From Actinomycetota bacterium (lineage in GTDB: Bacteria > Actinomycetota > Humimicrobiia > Humimicrobiales > Humimicrobiaceae): a stretch of DNA of 64,000 nucleotides. Under the pieces are notes generated by a model. It was not told the origin of the DNA and searched no databases. It saw only the letters and a program-made list of their open reading frames with translations. The stretch is taken from NCBI GenBank assembly GCA_023380915.1, contig JAMCSM010000160.1:1-64000 (forward strand), written 5' to 3'. Every line of letters starts with the position of its first letter. Position 1 is the stretch's first letter. Positions 26,795 to 35,236 of this stretch are shown here, piece by piece. Both the position numbers and the translations under genes were made by a program.

Positions 26795-28237
26795 TTATTT
26801 ATTCTCTGAATATAATTCATCTACTATACGGGAAAAAAATCCTCTTCTTTCCTTATAAATTATGGGTTGACCGCAAAAAGTATGATAATTAATATTTCTA
26901 AGATAAACAAACAATTCGGTCACTGCAATTAGTAAAGAAATAAATGCTGCAATGAAAAATCCCATCCCGAACATGTTTTCCTGGTATTGTATAGTTATGA
27001 TAGTAAAGACTGAATTACTGATAAGAAATGTAAGTGTAATAAAAAATGCACCCTTCCTGTCTTCAAAATAAAGAAGCATGAGAACTATTACAAACATTAT
27101 TATATTAAAATATGCTCCAAGTACAAGCAGATTAAATATGTCAACAGAAAGCTGAGTGAGACCTATTTCAGGCAATATATAGGTTCCTGCAGCAATAAAT
27201 ATTAAAGTAAAAAAAAGCTGAATTTCCATAATATTTCTTATTTCAGCCCAAAGTGTCCTTGTCATATCTTTTCGGGCATTTTCTATATCTGAAAAAACAC
27301 CTTTGCCTGTAATCAAGGAATAATATGTTTTGTACTTTTCATAAAAATTAGTTTCGATTGAAACCACAAAAACAATCATGGAAGGCATAATAGAAAGAAA
27401 AGCATAAAATGTCGGTACATCATATATGGGGGCAAAGATATATGTTCTGCTGATGTTTACGGCTATTCCACTTGTCCAGAAGATAAAATTATGGCTATAA
27501 AGTCCAAGTGTATAAAATAATGCTATAAAAAAAAGTGAAGGATATCTGTCAAAATATTTTATAAATTCATAATATTTTTTTTCAGATTTTCCAAAAAAAA
27601 TCTTCAGATATATCATAAGAACTGTAATTATTATAAAAAATCCTGCAACCATTGATAAAATAAGACAAAAAACAATTTGCAGGCCTGTAAATTTTAAAAA
27701 AATAACTGCAAGTATTATTGATAATGCAACTCCCGCTGCAAAACTTTTAACGATTTTTATATAATCTTTAAATGTGGTAAGATATTCCATCATTATAAAT
27801 ACAATAATAAGTTCTATAAATAAAAGATAGCTTACAATTTTTATCTCTGGAGAAAGCGGTGATCTCCAGTAAAATATTATGCCGGTTATACCCCCCAGTA
27901 ATACAACAATGCTTAATACACCGTAAAGTGACGGCATTATATATTCAAATTTTTCTTCATAAACCATGTCTGAAATAAACCTGGTAATTATCATCTTAAA
28001 TCCGCTTACAATTATCTGGGAAAAAATAAAGGTGTATACAACTGTGGCAATAAAAAGTTCCTTATCTTTGAAAGGTGCATCAATATAACTTAAAAGTATT
28101 TGCATGGTCACTACTGCCAGTGTACATAAAATAAAAGGACCAAGGGAAACAACTGCCGAATAAGCGTAAGCTTTAATATTGCCGAAGAATCCTTTTTCCT
28201 TAAATAATTTTTTTAATTCAAAACCTATCCCTGCCAC
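26795..28237 (-). CDS. pelG: Pel polysaccharide exporter PelG
   Basis: A multi-pass membrane protein of about 480 residues with around twelve hydrophobic segments, resembling PelG of the polysaccharide transporter/MATE superfamily. The start is set at a GTG giving VAGIGFELKKLFKEKGF, matching the conserved PelG N-terminus; a TTG 39 nt upstream would add a non-conserved basic stretch. It should pass the Pel polymer across the membrane together with PelD and PelE. It is last in the pel operon and separated from pelF by 264 bp that hold a dispersed repeat. Confidence 0.88.
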   Translation of the reverse strand: MAGIGFELKKLFKEKGFFGNIKAYAYSAVVSLGPFILCTLAVVTMQILLSYIDAPFKDKELFIATVVYTFIFSQIIVSGFKMIITRFISDMVYEEKFEYIMPSLYGVLSIVVLLGGITGIIFYWRSPLSPEIKIVSYLLFIELIIVFIMMEYLTTFKDYIKIVKSFAAGVALSIILAVIFLKFTGLQIVFCLILSMVAGFFIIITVLMIYLKIFFGKSEKKYYEFIKYFDRYPSLFFIALFYTLGLYSHNFIFWTSGIAVNISRTYIFAPIYDVPTFYAFLSIMPSMIVFVVSIETNFYEKYKTYYSLITGKGVFSDIENARKDMTRTLWAEIRNIMEIQLFFTLIFIAAGTYILPEIGLTQLSVDIFNLLVLGAYFNIIMFVIVLMLLYFEDRKGAFFITLTFLISNSVFTIITIQYQENMFGMGFFIAAFISLLIAVTELFVYLRNINYHTFCGQPIIYKERRGFFSRIVDELYSENK

Positions 28238-28330
28238 TTGCCACCAGCCTTCAAGAAATTTTTTTTTAATTTTCAAAGTCCCTTACTGGGATATAAATTC
28301 CTTACGGGGATGTCCCCATATTTCAAATAC

Positions 28331-28520
28331 TAGCGGCTTAGGTGTCGAGAAGACCTTATGAAGGCTGAGCGGGCATGGTTCCTCTCTTTAGAGAGGAGAG
28401 CGAAGCCTGCAATCAGAGCAAGCTTTGACTCGCTGGGGCAAAGCTTGCGTGTCTTCGAAATACCTAATCCGCCGATCTTTGCAGCCTTAATTTTGTTCCT
28501 ATTACGAAATTGGAAATGCT
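28331..28520 (+). repeat. Dispersed repeat, copy 3 (left end missing)
   Basis: About 190 bp match the core and right end of copy 2, with the same core orientation. The right inverted repeat ends GGAAATGCT at 28520. The left AT-rich arm is absent and replaced by unrelated sequence containing the palindrome GGGGATGTCCCC (near 28308). It lies inside the pel operon. Its right end overlaps the pelF stop codon and gives the last five residues of PelF (AFPIS). Confidence 0.82.
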
Positions 28521-29929
28521 TCCTTTTCAAATTCCTGGTAAATTTTTCTGTAACTGTTAACACAATTTTTATAACTGTAAAGATTTGAAACTCTGTTAAA
28601 CCCGTTTTCGCCCATTTTTATTCTTAAACTGCTCTTAAGACACAGTTTAATAATAGCTTTAGCAATATTCTCAATATCCATTACCGGTACAACTATTCCT
28701 GCTTTCCCATAATTATCATTATTACCGCACAATAATTCGCTGCAGCCACCTACATCTGTTGTTACAAATGGTTTTTTTGCCGCCATACCTTCGAGGATTA
28801 CAAAAGGCTGACCTTCGCTTATACTTGTTAAAACCAGTATATCGATATTTCCAATTATACTTCTTACATCAGTTTTTCCTGTAAAGGTCAAATCAGGTAA
28901 TTTCAAACGGCTTACAAGCTGTTTGCATTCTGTAAAGTAATCCTCATCCTCATCTGTGGGTCCGATTATAAAAAATCTTGTATTCTTTACAGCTTTTTTT
29001 ACATAATTAAAGCTTTGTATCATTGTTTTTATATCTTTAATCGGTACAACTCTTGTAATTGTTGCAATATTAATATAATCATGTTCCCCTTTAGTGGAAT
29101 TAATTTCTGCAAAAGTTTTTACATCTATGCCGTTTGGAACAATCTCAATTTTTTCTTTACTGCATTCAAGTTCAATTTCAATTTTTTTATTCTTTTCAAA
29201 TAATGTAAAAACTTTATCTGCATATTCATATACTCCGCTGCAAATATTATAAAAAAATTTAATCCACATATCCTTAAAAGATCCTTTTGCCCAGGAAGAT
29301 TTTATAATTTCCTCTTCCCTTTCTCTTGAATATATTCCGTGTTCTGTAAGTAAAAAAGGTTTTTTATAGACAAACTTTGCCATTGAAGCAAAAATCCCTG
29401 CGTAGCCATTTGAAGCACTGTGATATATATCTGCCTTCGGCAGTTTATTCTTCAAGAGGAAAAATAAAGGGATCAGCATGGACCTTACGGTCCAGAAAAA
29501 ATCAGTAAAAGGAATTGATTTGAATTTTTCCAGATAAGCTTCTTTTAAAACATCAAAAAAACTTATACTCATAAAAAAATCCATTTCATTTCTTATTTTT
29601 TTATCTGCCATTAAATTAAAAATTGGCTGCCAGTGGACCTTATCCCCTGTTATTAAATGTTTCAAACTATTTTTTGACTGCCTGTCAAGCCTGTATTTTT
29701 TACCATAGCGGCCATTTTCCTTAATCATTTCATCAAGGAATATCTCATGAATTTCAATAACATTTGAAGGCAGAGCATATTTATAATCACCTCTATATTT
29801 TTCCTCTGAACCAATGGAAAAAATTATGAAGTTATGCTCGGATAAATTTTCAATAAGTAACTGTGCCCATGTTGAAACACCACCTGTGACATGAGGGTAA
29901 CTTCCTTCAAGAAGCAGGCAAATATTCAT
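28502..29929 (-). CDS. pelF: Pel polymer glycosyltransferase PelF
   Basis: A 475-residue GT4-family glycosyltransferase. The N-terminus LLLEGSYPHVTGGVSTWAQ is the PelF signature, and the C-terminal Rossmann half has TSISEGQPFVILEGMAAKKP, with the catalytic Glu pair, and TTDVGGCSELL. It polymerises the cationic amino-sugar exopolysaccharide Pel in the cytoplasm from UDP-sugars. Its ATG overlaps the pelA stop by 1 nt. The last codons, for AFPIS and the stop, come from the terminal repeat of a dispersed element, so the native C-terminus may have been replaced. Confidence 0.92.
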   Translation of the reverse strand: MNICLLLEGSYPHVTGGVSTWAQLLIENLSEHNFIIFSIGSEEKYRGDYKYALPSNVIEIHEIFLDEMIKENGRYGKKYRLDRQSKNSLKHLITGDKVHWQPIFNLMADKKIRNEMDFFMSISFFDVLKEAYLEKFKSIPFTDFFWTVRSMLIPLFFLLKNKLPKADIYHSASNGYAGIFASMAKFVYKKPFLLTEHGIYSREREEEIIKSSWAKGSFKDMWIKFFYNICSGVYEYADKVFTLFEKNKKIEIELECSKEKIEIVPNGIDVKTFAEINSTKGEHDYINIATITRVVPIKDIKTMIQSFNYVKKAVKNTRFFIIGPTDEDEDYFTECKQLVSRLKLPDLTFTGKTDVRSIIGNIDILVLTSISEGQPFVILEGMAAKKPFVTTDVGGCSELLCGNNDNYGKAGIVVPVMDIENIAKAIIKLCLKSSLRIKMGENGFNRVSNLYSYKNCVNSYRKIYQEFEKEAFPIS

Positions 29930-31746
29930 TACTGATTCACCGCCAATTTTAATTCACATACAGGATCTTTTAGAGTCAGGAGATATGCATTATTTGAGAT
30001 TTTTAAATAATCACAATTTTTTGACTCAAGAATAACACTGTCAGTTCTCATTAAGCAGTAAATATTGTTTCTGAAATTATTTGTATAAATTTTTATATTG
30101 TTATTTGAATATTCCACAGAAGGTTTGCTTTCAAGATATTTTATTAATTCCTGACTTGCAGATGAAATCGTAAATCCTCTTAGCCAGTTATATCTTTTAT
30201 TTACTTCACCAATTATTGATTCGAATTCCTTCGATAACTGTGTCCAGCTTTTTCCGCCGGTTCTGCTTGAATCCAGTATATCATCAGGATGAACAAAATG
30301 AGCAAATATTCCGTAAAGATTGACCCCGTTATATATTGACCACATTTTTGCATCACTGCGTTCATAACCGGCTGATATTCTTGGAAATTCAATTATCCCG
30401 TCCTTTGCAATTTCAAATTCCTGAACATAGGCATCTCCTCCAGGATTGCGGTTATAAACAGATGCAATTATTTTAAGGTCAGGATTTGCTTCTATTGCTG
30501 CCTGTCTTCCCTCAGAACTAAGAATGTTTGATGGAGGAACATAAGCTCTTAAAGTATATTTGCCAAAAACACCGTGAATAAATCTTATAAGCTCTCTAAT
30601 TGATTCCGACATGTTTTCCTTATTTTTCCATGGAATATAACCAAGATTTTGTTTTATATAACCTTCCGGTGCAAGCGATTGATGGTTATAACCATGAAGT
30701 CCAATTTCTCCGCCTGATTCAAGAAGTTCCTTGCCATATATTAAAAGATTCTGCATTTTTTCCGAATCTGCCTTTTTAAATGGGGGTGTTGTGTTATTGT
30801 TGTAAGATTCAATTACAAAACATGAATATCTGATATCATATTTTTTTGAAATTTTTATCATTTCTGACCACCATACTTCTCTGTAAAATTGAGTTATGTC
30901 GCGGTTAAATTCTTCATAAATTTTTTCATCTCTTCCTTTTGGAATCGGAGCAGGAAAATCATCTATATCCACCATTTTTATATTGACAATTGGATAAATC
31001 AAATCCTTTCTGGCAAGGCTGATTATACCTGCCAGCAGTCCTCTGTTATTTTTTTCATTTAGCATTGTTCCATTAAATATTATAAAAAATCCATTGCCGT
31101 AATTTTCTTTCCAGAGAAGCGGTATTTTGTCATAAGAAGTTATATATAGCTCTGCTACTGGATTTAATTTCAGATTAATTGATGAATTTAATATTGTTTT
31201 CGTACTGGTTTCAAAACCTCCTAAACCAAGTAAAACATCTGAAAGCATCCTTATCCCATTTATATTTATCATATTTCTTGAATATTCTTTTATCCCAAGC
31301 AAAATTTTTATACTTTCAAAACTTTTATCTGTTAGCGGTCTTACAAGAAAAACAAGTTTTCCTCCCTGGTTTACATATTTTATGTAATCCTGAAGATTTT
31401 TCAGAAAATCAAGCCTTTCAAATGCAAAAAAAACACAATCAAAATCTGAAATATCTGATACTTCCTGATAGACATCTGCTGCCTGATAATCTTTTTTCAT
31501 ATATTCAAGAACTTTTTTTAATTGTTCTGCAGTTTTTATACTGTTTGCATCTTTTTCATCGTAAATAATCAGATATTTTTCAAATCTTGTATTTGCCGGT
31601 ATAGACGGGGATTTTGCTGAAGGAAGCTCTTCCTGTAAATTCACATTTTTTATTAATTTAACCACACCAAAGGAACGAAGCAACTGGAATCCTGCTGCAA
31701 GAATAAATACCGATATTATTATTACTGCTAACTTTTTAATATACAT
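29929..31746 (-). CDS. pelA: Pel deacetylase PelA (Gram-positive type, DUF2194-like)
   Basis: A 605-residue protein with one N-terminal membrane anchor (about 5-27), a Rossmann-like middle domain and a polysaccharide deacetylase-like domain: MVDIDDFPAP (metal Asp pair, about 258) and EIGLHGYNHQS (metal His, about 338). It lacks the hydrolase and other domains of the longer Gram-negative PelA. It should deacetylate the polymer outside the membrane. It overlaps pelE by 11 nt and pelF by 1 nt, so the operon is tightly coupled. The assignment rests on motifs plus gene order. Confidence 0.84.
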   Translation of the reverse strand: MYIKKLAVIIISVFILAAGFQLLRSFGVVKLIKNVNLQEELPSAKSPSIPANTRFEKYLIIYDEKDANSIKTAEQLKKVLEYMKKDYQAADVYQEVSDISDFDCVFFAFERLDFLKNLQDYIKYVNQGGKLVFLVRPLTDKSFESIKILLGIKEYSRNMININGIRMLSDVLLGLGGFETSTKTILNSSINLKLNPVAELYITSYDKIPLLWKENYGNGFFIIFNGTMLNEKNNRGLLAGIISLARKDLIYPIVNIKMVDIDDFPAPIPKGRDEKIYEEFNRDITQFYREVWWSEMIKISKKYDIRYSCFVIESYNNNTTPPFKKADSEKMQNLLIYGKELLESGGEIGLHGYNHQSLAPEGYIKQNLGYIPWKNKENMSESIRELIRFIHGVFGKYTLRAYVPPSNILSSEGRQAAIEANPDLKIIASVYNRNPGGDAYVQEFEIAKDGIIEFPRISAGYERSDAKMWSIYNGVNLYGIFAHFVHPDDILDSSRTGGKSWTQLSKEFESIIGEVNKRYNWLRGFTISSASQELIKYLESKPSVEYSNNNIKIYTNNFRNNIYCLMRTDSVILESKNCDYLKISNNAYLLTLKDPVCELKLAVNQ

Positions 31747-32650
31747 TAACTTTAAGGTCTTCCCAGAATTTTATGATATTTTCAGAATGTCCGCCGTATT
31801 CAATCTTTTTATTTTTTAAAGTGCTTAGTATTTTTTCGAACAATTCATAATTGCCGGTAATAAAATAAAATTTTAGCAAGGCAATAAGCGGCTTTTCACT
31901 GTTTGGAAAATAATTGTAAAATTGCTCACACAACTTGAAAGCACTTTTATAATCACCGATCTCAATATCAGCATAAATCTTATCGGTAAAATAATTCTCA
32001 TTTGTATGATCTTTTAATAATAGTCTTCCAAGTGCGGCAGAATATTTTTCAAGATAATCTTCATAATCAAACCTGTCGGCAAGACTGCTTTTCAGATATT
32101 TTTTTAAAACATCAACATATTTCTTAATAGCTTCAAAATTATCCTTATTTTCGATGTATTCTTCACTTGCACTTTGTATTAAAACCTCAAATTGCTTTTT
32201 AATCTCCGTAAGAGCTGCGGCAGCATAATGAGATGTTTCGGTGTCCTTACTTTTTATTGCTTTTTTAAGACCATTTATATGACTTCCAAAACCTTTTTTT
32301 AAAATATAAATAAGATACTCTCTTTTACTTTTATTATCATCAAAGCTAAGCGAATCCTCAATTGGTATTATGTTTATCTCTTTTTCAAAATCTATACTTT
32401 CTTCATGATAAATATGTGTATTATCCCTTATATGCTTTAAGTAGCTGTCAAGAACAGTATCTGATTTTTTTACAGTTTTGTTTAAAATTGCAGAAATAAT
32501 AAAAAAAAGAAGTCCAAAGACGGGAAGAAAAAAAACTATAACCAGCCTGTAAAAACTATCCTGCAGACCATTGAATTTCAGGTTTATTATGAAATATATT
32601 AAACAAAACAAGAAATGAATTATTAATAAAAACAATATAGTATTATTCAT
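31736..32650 (-). CDS. pelE: PelE-like membrane protein with helical repeat domain
   Basis: A 304-residue protein with two N-terminal transmembrane helices (about 3-25 and 34-58) and a long soluble alpha-helical part that looks TPR-like in its last third (YFTDKIYADIEIGDYKSAFKL). It fits PelE, an inner-membrane partner of PelD in the synthase complex, in size, layout and position. Sequence motifs alone are weak, so the name depends on its position between pelD and pelA. It overlaps both neighbours (8 and 11 nt). Confidence 0.75.
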   Translation of the reverse strand: MNNTILFLLIIHFLFCLIYFIINLKFNGLQDSFYRLVIVFFLPVFGLLFFIISAILNKTVKKSDTVLDSYLKHIRDNTHIYHEESIDFEKEINIIPIEDSLSFDDNKSKREYLIYILKKGFGSHINGLKKAIKSKDTETSHYAAAALTEIKKQFEVLIQSASEEYIENKDNFEAIKKYVDVLKKYLKSSLADRFDYEDYLEKYSAALGRLLLKDHTNENYFTDKIYADIEIGDYKSAFKLCEQFYNYFPNSEKPLIALLKFYFITGNYELFEKILSTLKNKKIEYGGHSENIIKFWEDLKVNVY

Positions 32651-33887
32651 CTTCCATTTCCTCGAGAATCAGAGAAGATTCAATTCCCTTATTTCGGAGT
32701 CTGTCTATTAAAATGCCTGAATAATTATTTTGGGTATTGGAAAGAAGGATATAAATATTTTCATCATTGCTTAAACCTATATAATCATTATCCCTTATAG
32801 CTGTAACAATTCTGTCTGAAATTTCCTTATATGGTTTATCTGGGTTTTTAACTTTTAATAATGTATAACTCATACCAAGTTCAGCTTTATTATTTTTAAT
32901 TTCAGATAATATCTTATCGAAAGTATAAGGTGTAAGTATTCTTGTATTTGCTACATATCTTTTATCTTTAAGGCTTGCTTCAAAGAAATATGCTCTTTTA
33001 ATTGCATTTGTAATAAGTTCAGTTACAGTCTGAAATAAATTCTTATAATACACTGTGAGGTTTTCAAATTCCGTACTGTGAATCGAGATTACTGCAATAA
33101 CATTTTTATCATCAAGAACAGGTGCTATCATTATTGGAATACCGGGTTCAAATTTTCGATTTATGAAAAGACTTTTTGTGTTTATTACCTCACGCACTGC
33201 ATTAAATTCCGATACTATTATTGAGTTTGGAACTTTTTCCTTAAGCAATAAGGATCTTGCTTTCAGTCTCATAAATTTACTGGTTCCGTCATTATTTAAT
33301 GTATAAATTGAAACCTGATTAGTTTTCATTATGCGCTCAATTGCAGAAATTGCTCCTGAAAAAACCTTTTCAATTTCAAGACTGTCAACTTCCTGAATAA
33401 TTTTATATATTGCGCTGAAGCTGTCCTCTGCATCTATGATCTGACTTTCAAGCTCATTTTTAACAATCCGTGTTTCATTATATATATCAGCTAAAAACAT
33501 GTATTTATTTTTCAAGCTTTGAAATGACAGTTCTTTTGATTCAAGCTCTCTGTTTTTTCTTTCTATTGAATACCCCGTTACTATGCCGGCAAGAACATAA
33601 ACTGCCAACCTTAATAAATTGCCCGGAGTATAAAAAAATGTGATTAAATCAGTGCCTGAAAACAAGTTCATACCAATATATAATGCTGAAGAAAGAATCA
33701 TGGATATATAAGCTTGTGTCTGTCCCCACAGTATTCCCATTATAACTATATAAACAATACTGTAGTCAATCATTAAAGCAGGAAGTTTAATATTAAAAAA
33801 TAAATTGCCCCATTGCAGAAAAGCAAAAATTAAAAATAATATAATATTTTCAGAATATGCAATTACATTTCTTTTTCTTCTGGTCAT
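32643..33887 (-). CDS. pelD: c-di-GMP receptor PelD
   Basis: A 414-residue protein with four N-terminal transmembrane segments (to about residue 110), a coiled linker, a GAF domain (about 155-300) and a degenerate GGDEF domain. The active-site motif is replaced by SNDEN, but the upstream c-di-GMP inhibition site is kept as RDND (R365, D368). That is the pattern expected of PelD, which binds c-di-GMP and switches on Pel synthesis. It is first of the pel genes, 39 nt after a small membrane-peptide gene. A signalling input could come from the GGDEF/HD-GYP protein at 17.9-20.3 kb. Confidence 0.88.
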   Translation of the reverse strand: MTRRKRNVIAYSENIILFLIFAFLQWGNLFFNIKLPALMIDYSIVYIVIMGILWGQTQAYISMILSSALYIGMNLFSGTDLITFFYTPGNLLRLAVYVLAGIVTGYSIERKNRELESKELSFQSLKNKYMFLADIYNETRIVKNELESQIIDAEDSFSAIYKIIQEVDSLEIEKVFSGAISAIERIMKTNQVSIYTLNNDGTSKFMRLKARSLLLKEKVPNSIIVSEFNAVREVINTKSLFINRKFEPGIPIMIAPVLDDKNVIAVISIHSTEFENLTVYYKNLFQTVTELITNAIKRAYFFEASLKDKRYVANTRILTPYTFDKILSEIKNNKAELGMSYTLLKVKNPDKPYKEISDRIVTAIRDNDYIGLSNDENIYILLSNTQNNYSGILIDRLRNKGIESSLILEEMEDE

Positions 33888-33926
33888 GGATCTAAGTGCT
33901 TTAAAAACTTTTTTTATTTTTACATA

Positions 33927-34037
33927 TTAAATCCTGTTTATATCTTCATCTGCTGAAATTCTTTTGCCGGCAAATGACAGGGAAATTAAAAGCAATACTG
34001 CTAAAAAAATTAAAGAGTATTTCAAAAATCTTTTCAT
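33927..34037 (-). CDS. Small membrane peptide of 36 residues, coupled to nikR
   Basis: An ORF of 36 codons and a stop. It starts with an ATG that overlaps the nikR stop (ATGA) and uses the GGTGGGGAG stretch at the end of nikR as ribosome-binding site. The product has a basic start (MKRFLKYS), one hydrophobic helix (LIFLAVLLLISLSFAG) and a short polar tail. It could be a small membrane protein, or a signal-peptide remnant of a lost nickel transport component. Its coupling to nikR supports translation, but the function is unknown. Confidence 0.55.
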   Translation of the reverse strand: MKRFLKYSLIFLAVLLLISLSFAGKRISADEDINRI

Positions 34038-34450
34038 ATCTCCCCACCTAAAGTAGACTTAGCAAAAGTAGTATGCTTTACACCCTTTGTTGCTTTTAAT
34101 ATTGCTTCAAGTTCAGTTAATTTCTGCATTATTCCTTTTACAACTATTATTTCCATGCAGTTATGATGATCAAGATGAATATGCTGACTGGAAATAATTA
34201 TATCCTGATAATTATGCTGTATTTCAATAAGTTTATCAGGAAGCTCTCTTTTGTGATGGTCATATACTATGATTATTGCTCCGGCAAGCAGTTTTTCTGA
34301 ATCTTCCCAGGAATTTAAAACAAAATTTTCTCTGATTAAATCCCTGATTGCTTCAGATCTGTTTTTATACTTTCTGCTTTTAATAAAACTGTCAAATTTT
34401 TTTAATAAACTTTCCTCAATTGATACACCAAATCTTTTTACTTTTTCCAT
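34034..34450 (-). CDS. nikR: Nickel-responsive regulator NikR
   Basis: A 138-residue ribbon-helix-helix repressor (VKRFGVSIEESLLKKFDSFI at the start) with a C-terminal ACT-like nickel domain. All four square-planar Ni ligands are present, shifted by three from E. coli: H79, H90, H92 and C98. It should sense excess nickel and repress nickel uptake or nickel-enzyme genes. The [NiFe] hydrogenase operon at 49.2 kb in this window is a natural target. It follows the methyltransferase gene by 9 nt and overlaps a small membrane-peptide gene. Confidence 0.95.
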   Translation of the reverse strand: MEKVKRFGVSIEESLLKKFDSFIKSRKYKNRSEAIRDLIRENFVLNSWEDSEKLLAGAIIIVYDHHKRELPDKLIEIQHNYQDIIISSQHIHLDHHNCMEIIVVKGIMQKLTELEAILKATKGVKHTTFAKSTLGGEI

Positions 34451-34459
34451 ATTGCTTAT

Positions 34460-35224
34460 TCAGGTTTGAAGTACAACAAATAAACTTATATGCTGCGCCT
34501 TATTAAAACTTTCCCTGGCATCGTTTCCAATATAATGGATTTTCTTAAACCCGCTGTTTAAAGCCATTTTTTCAAATATTCTTATCTTTAATGTGCACAT
34601 CATTGTAGTATTTACATTGAAAGTTTCAATGTTATTCAAATTATTTAATATCATGGCTATAAAATCAACTCTTGTTTTTAATTTCCCGTATTCAAAATGC
34701 CGGCTGAAGATATAAGTTTTATTATTCTTATGCAGTATCCTTGGTTGATAATATCTGTTTTTTTCAATCATGTCCTGCTCAAAATTTATAAACTGAAAAA
34801 CTGCAATGCCGCCTTTTTTTAATTTTTTTGCTGTAGTTTTAAGAGCATTCTTTACCTTTTTTCTGGTTTCAAGAACAGGTAAGGTATTCCCAAGACAAGT
34901 AATAACATCGAAATCCTTTTCTTTAAGATGTACAAGCTCTTTATATCCTCCATTAATCAATATGACATTTTGTGATTTTATTACTTTTTCCCTTGCATAA
35001 TCTATCATTTCCTTTGACGGATCCATAGCATAAACCTCATCAACGGCAGAAGCAAAAAGCTGTGCATGTCTTCCGGGTCCGCAACCTATATCCAGGATTT
35101 TTTTTGCATCCTTTGATTTAAAAATGCCATAAAAAAAATCCTTTTCGGTCTTAAATCTGTTTTCCCAGTTTATCTGTTCGTCATAAAGATCAGGACTGAA
35201 TTTAAAATTAGGTTCTTCTTTCAT
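34460..35224 (-). CDS. Class I SAM-dependent methyltransferase
   Basis: A 254-residue Rossmann-fold methyltransferase. Motif I is ILDIGCGPGRHAQLF (near residue 50), with VYAMDPSKEM for the acidic loop and DVITCLGNTLPVL for motif IV. The substrate is unknown. It lies between a B12-binding radical SAM gene (13 nt upstream) and nikR (9 nt downstream), so it seems to be in one transcript with both. No substrate-specific motif is recognisable. Confidence 0.85.
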   Translation of the reverse strand: MKEEPNFKFSPDLYDEQINWENRFKTEKDFFYGIFKSKDAKKILDIGCGPGRHAQLFASAVDEVYAMDPSKEMIDYAREKVIKSQNVILINGGYKELVHLKEKDFDVITCLGNTLPVLETRKKVKNALKTTAKKLKKGGIAVFQFINFEQDMIEKNRYYQPRILHKNNKTYIFSRHFEYGKLKTRVDFIAMILNNLNNIETFNVNTTMMCTLKIRIFEKMALNSGFKKIHYIGNDARESFNKAQHISLFVVLQT

Positions 35225-35236
35225 GAATATTTTTAA

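Noticed and set aside
28238..28276. Longer PelG start (TTG at 28276)
   Set aside because: The extra 13 residues (basic, then GWWQ) are not conserved. The GTG gives the standard VAGIGFEL start.
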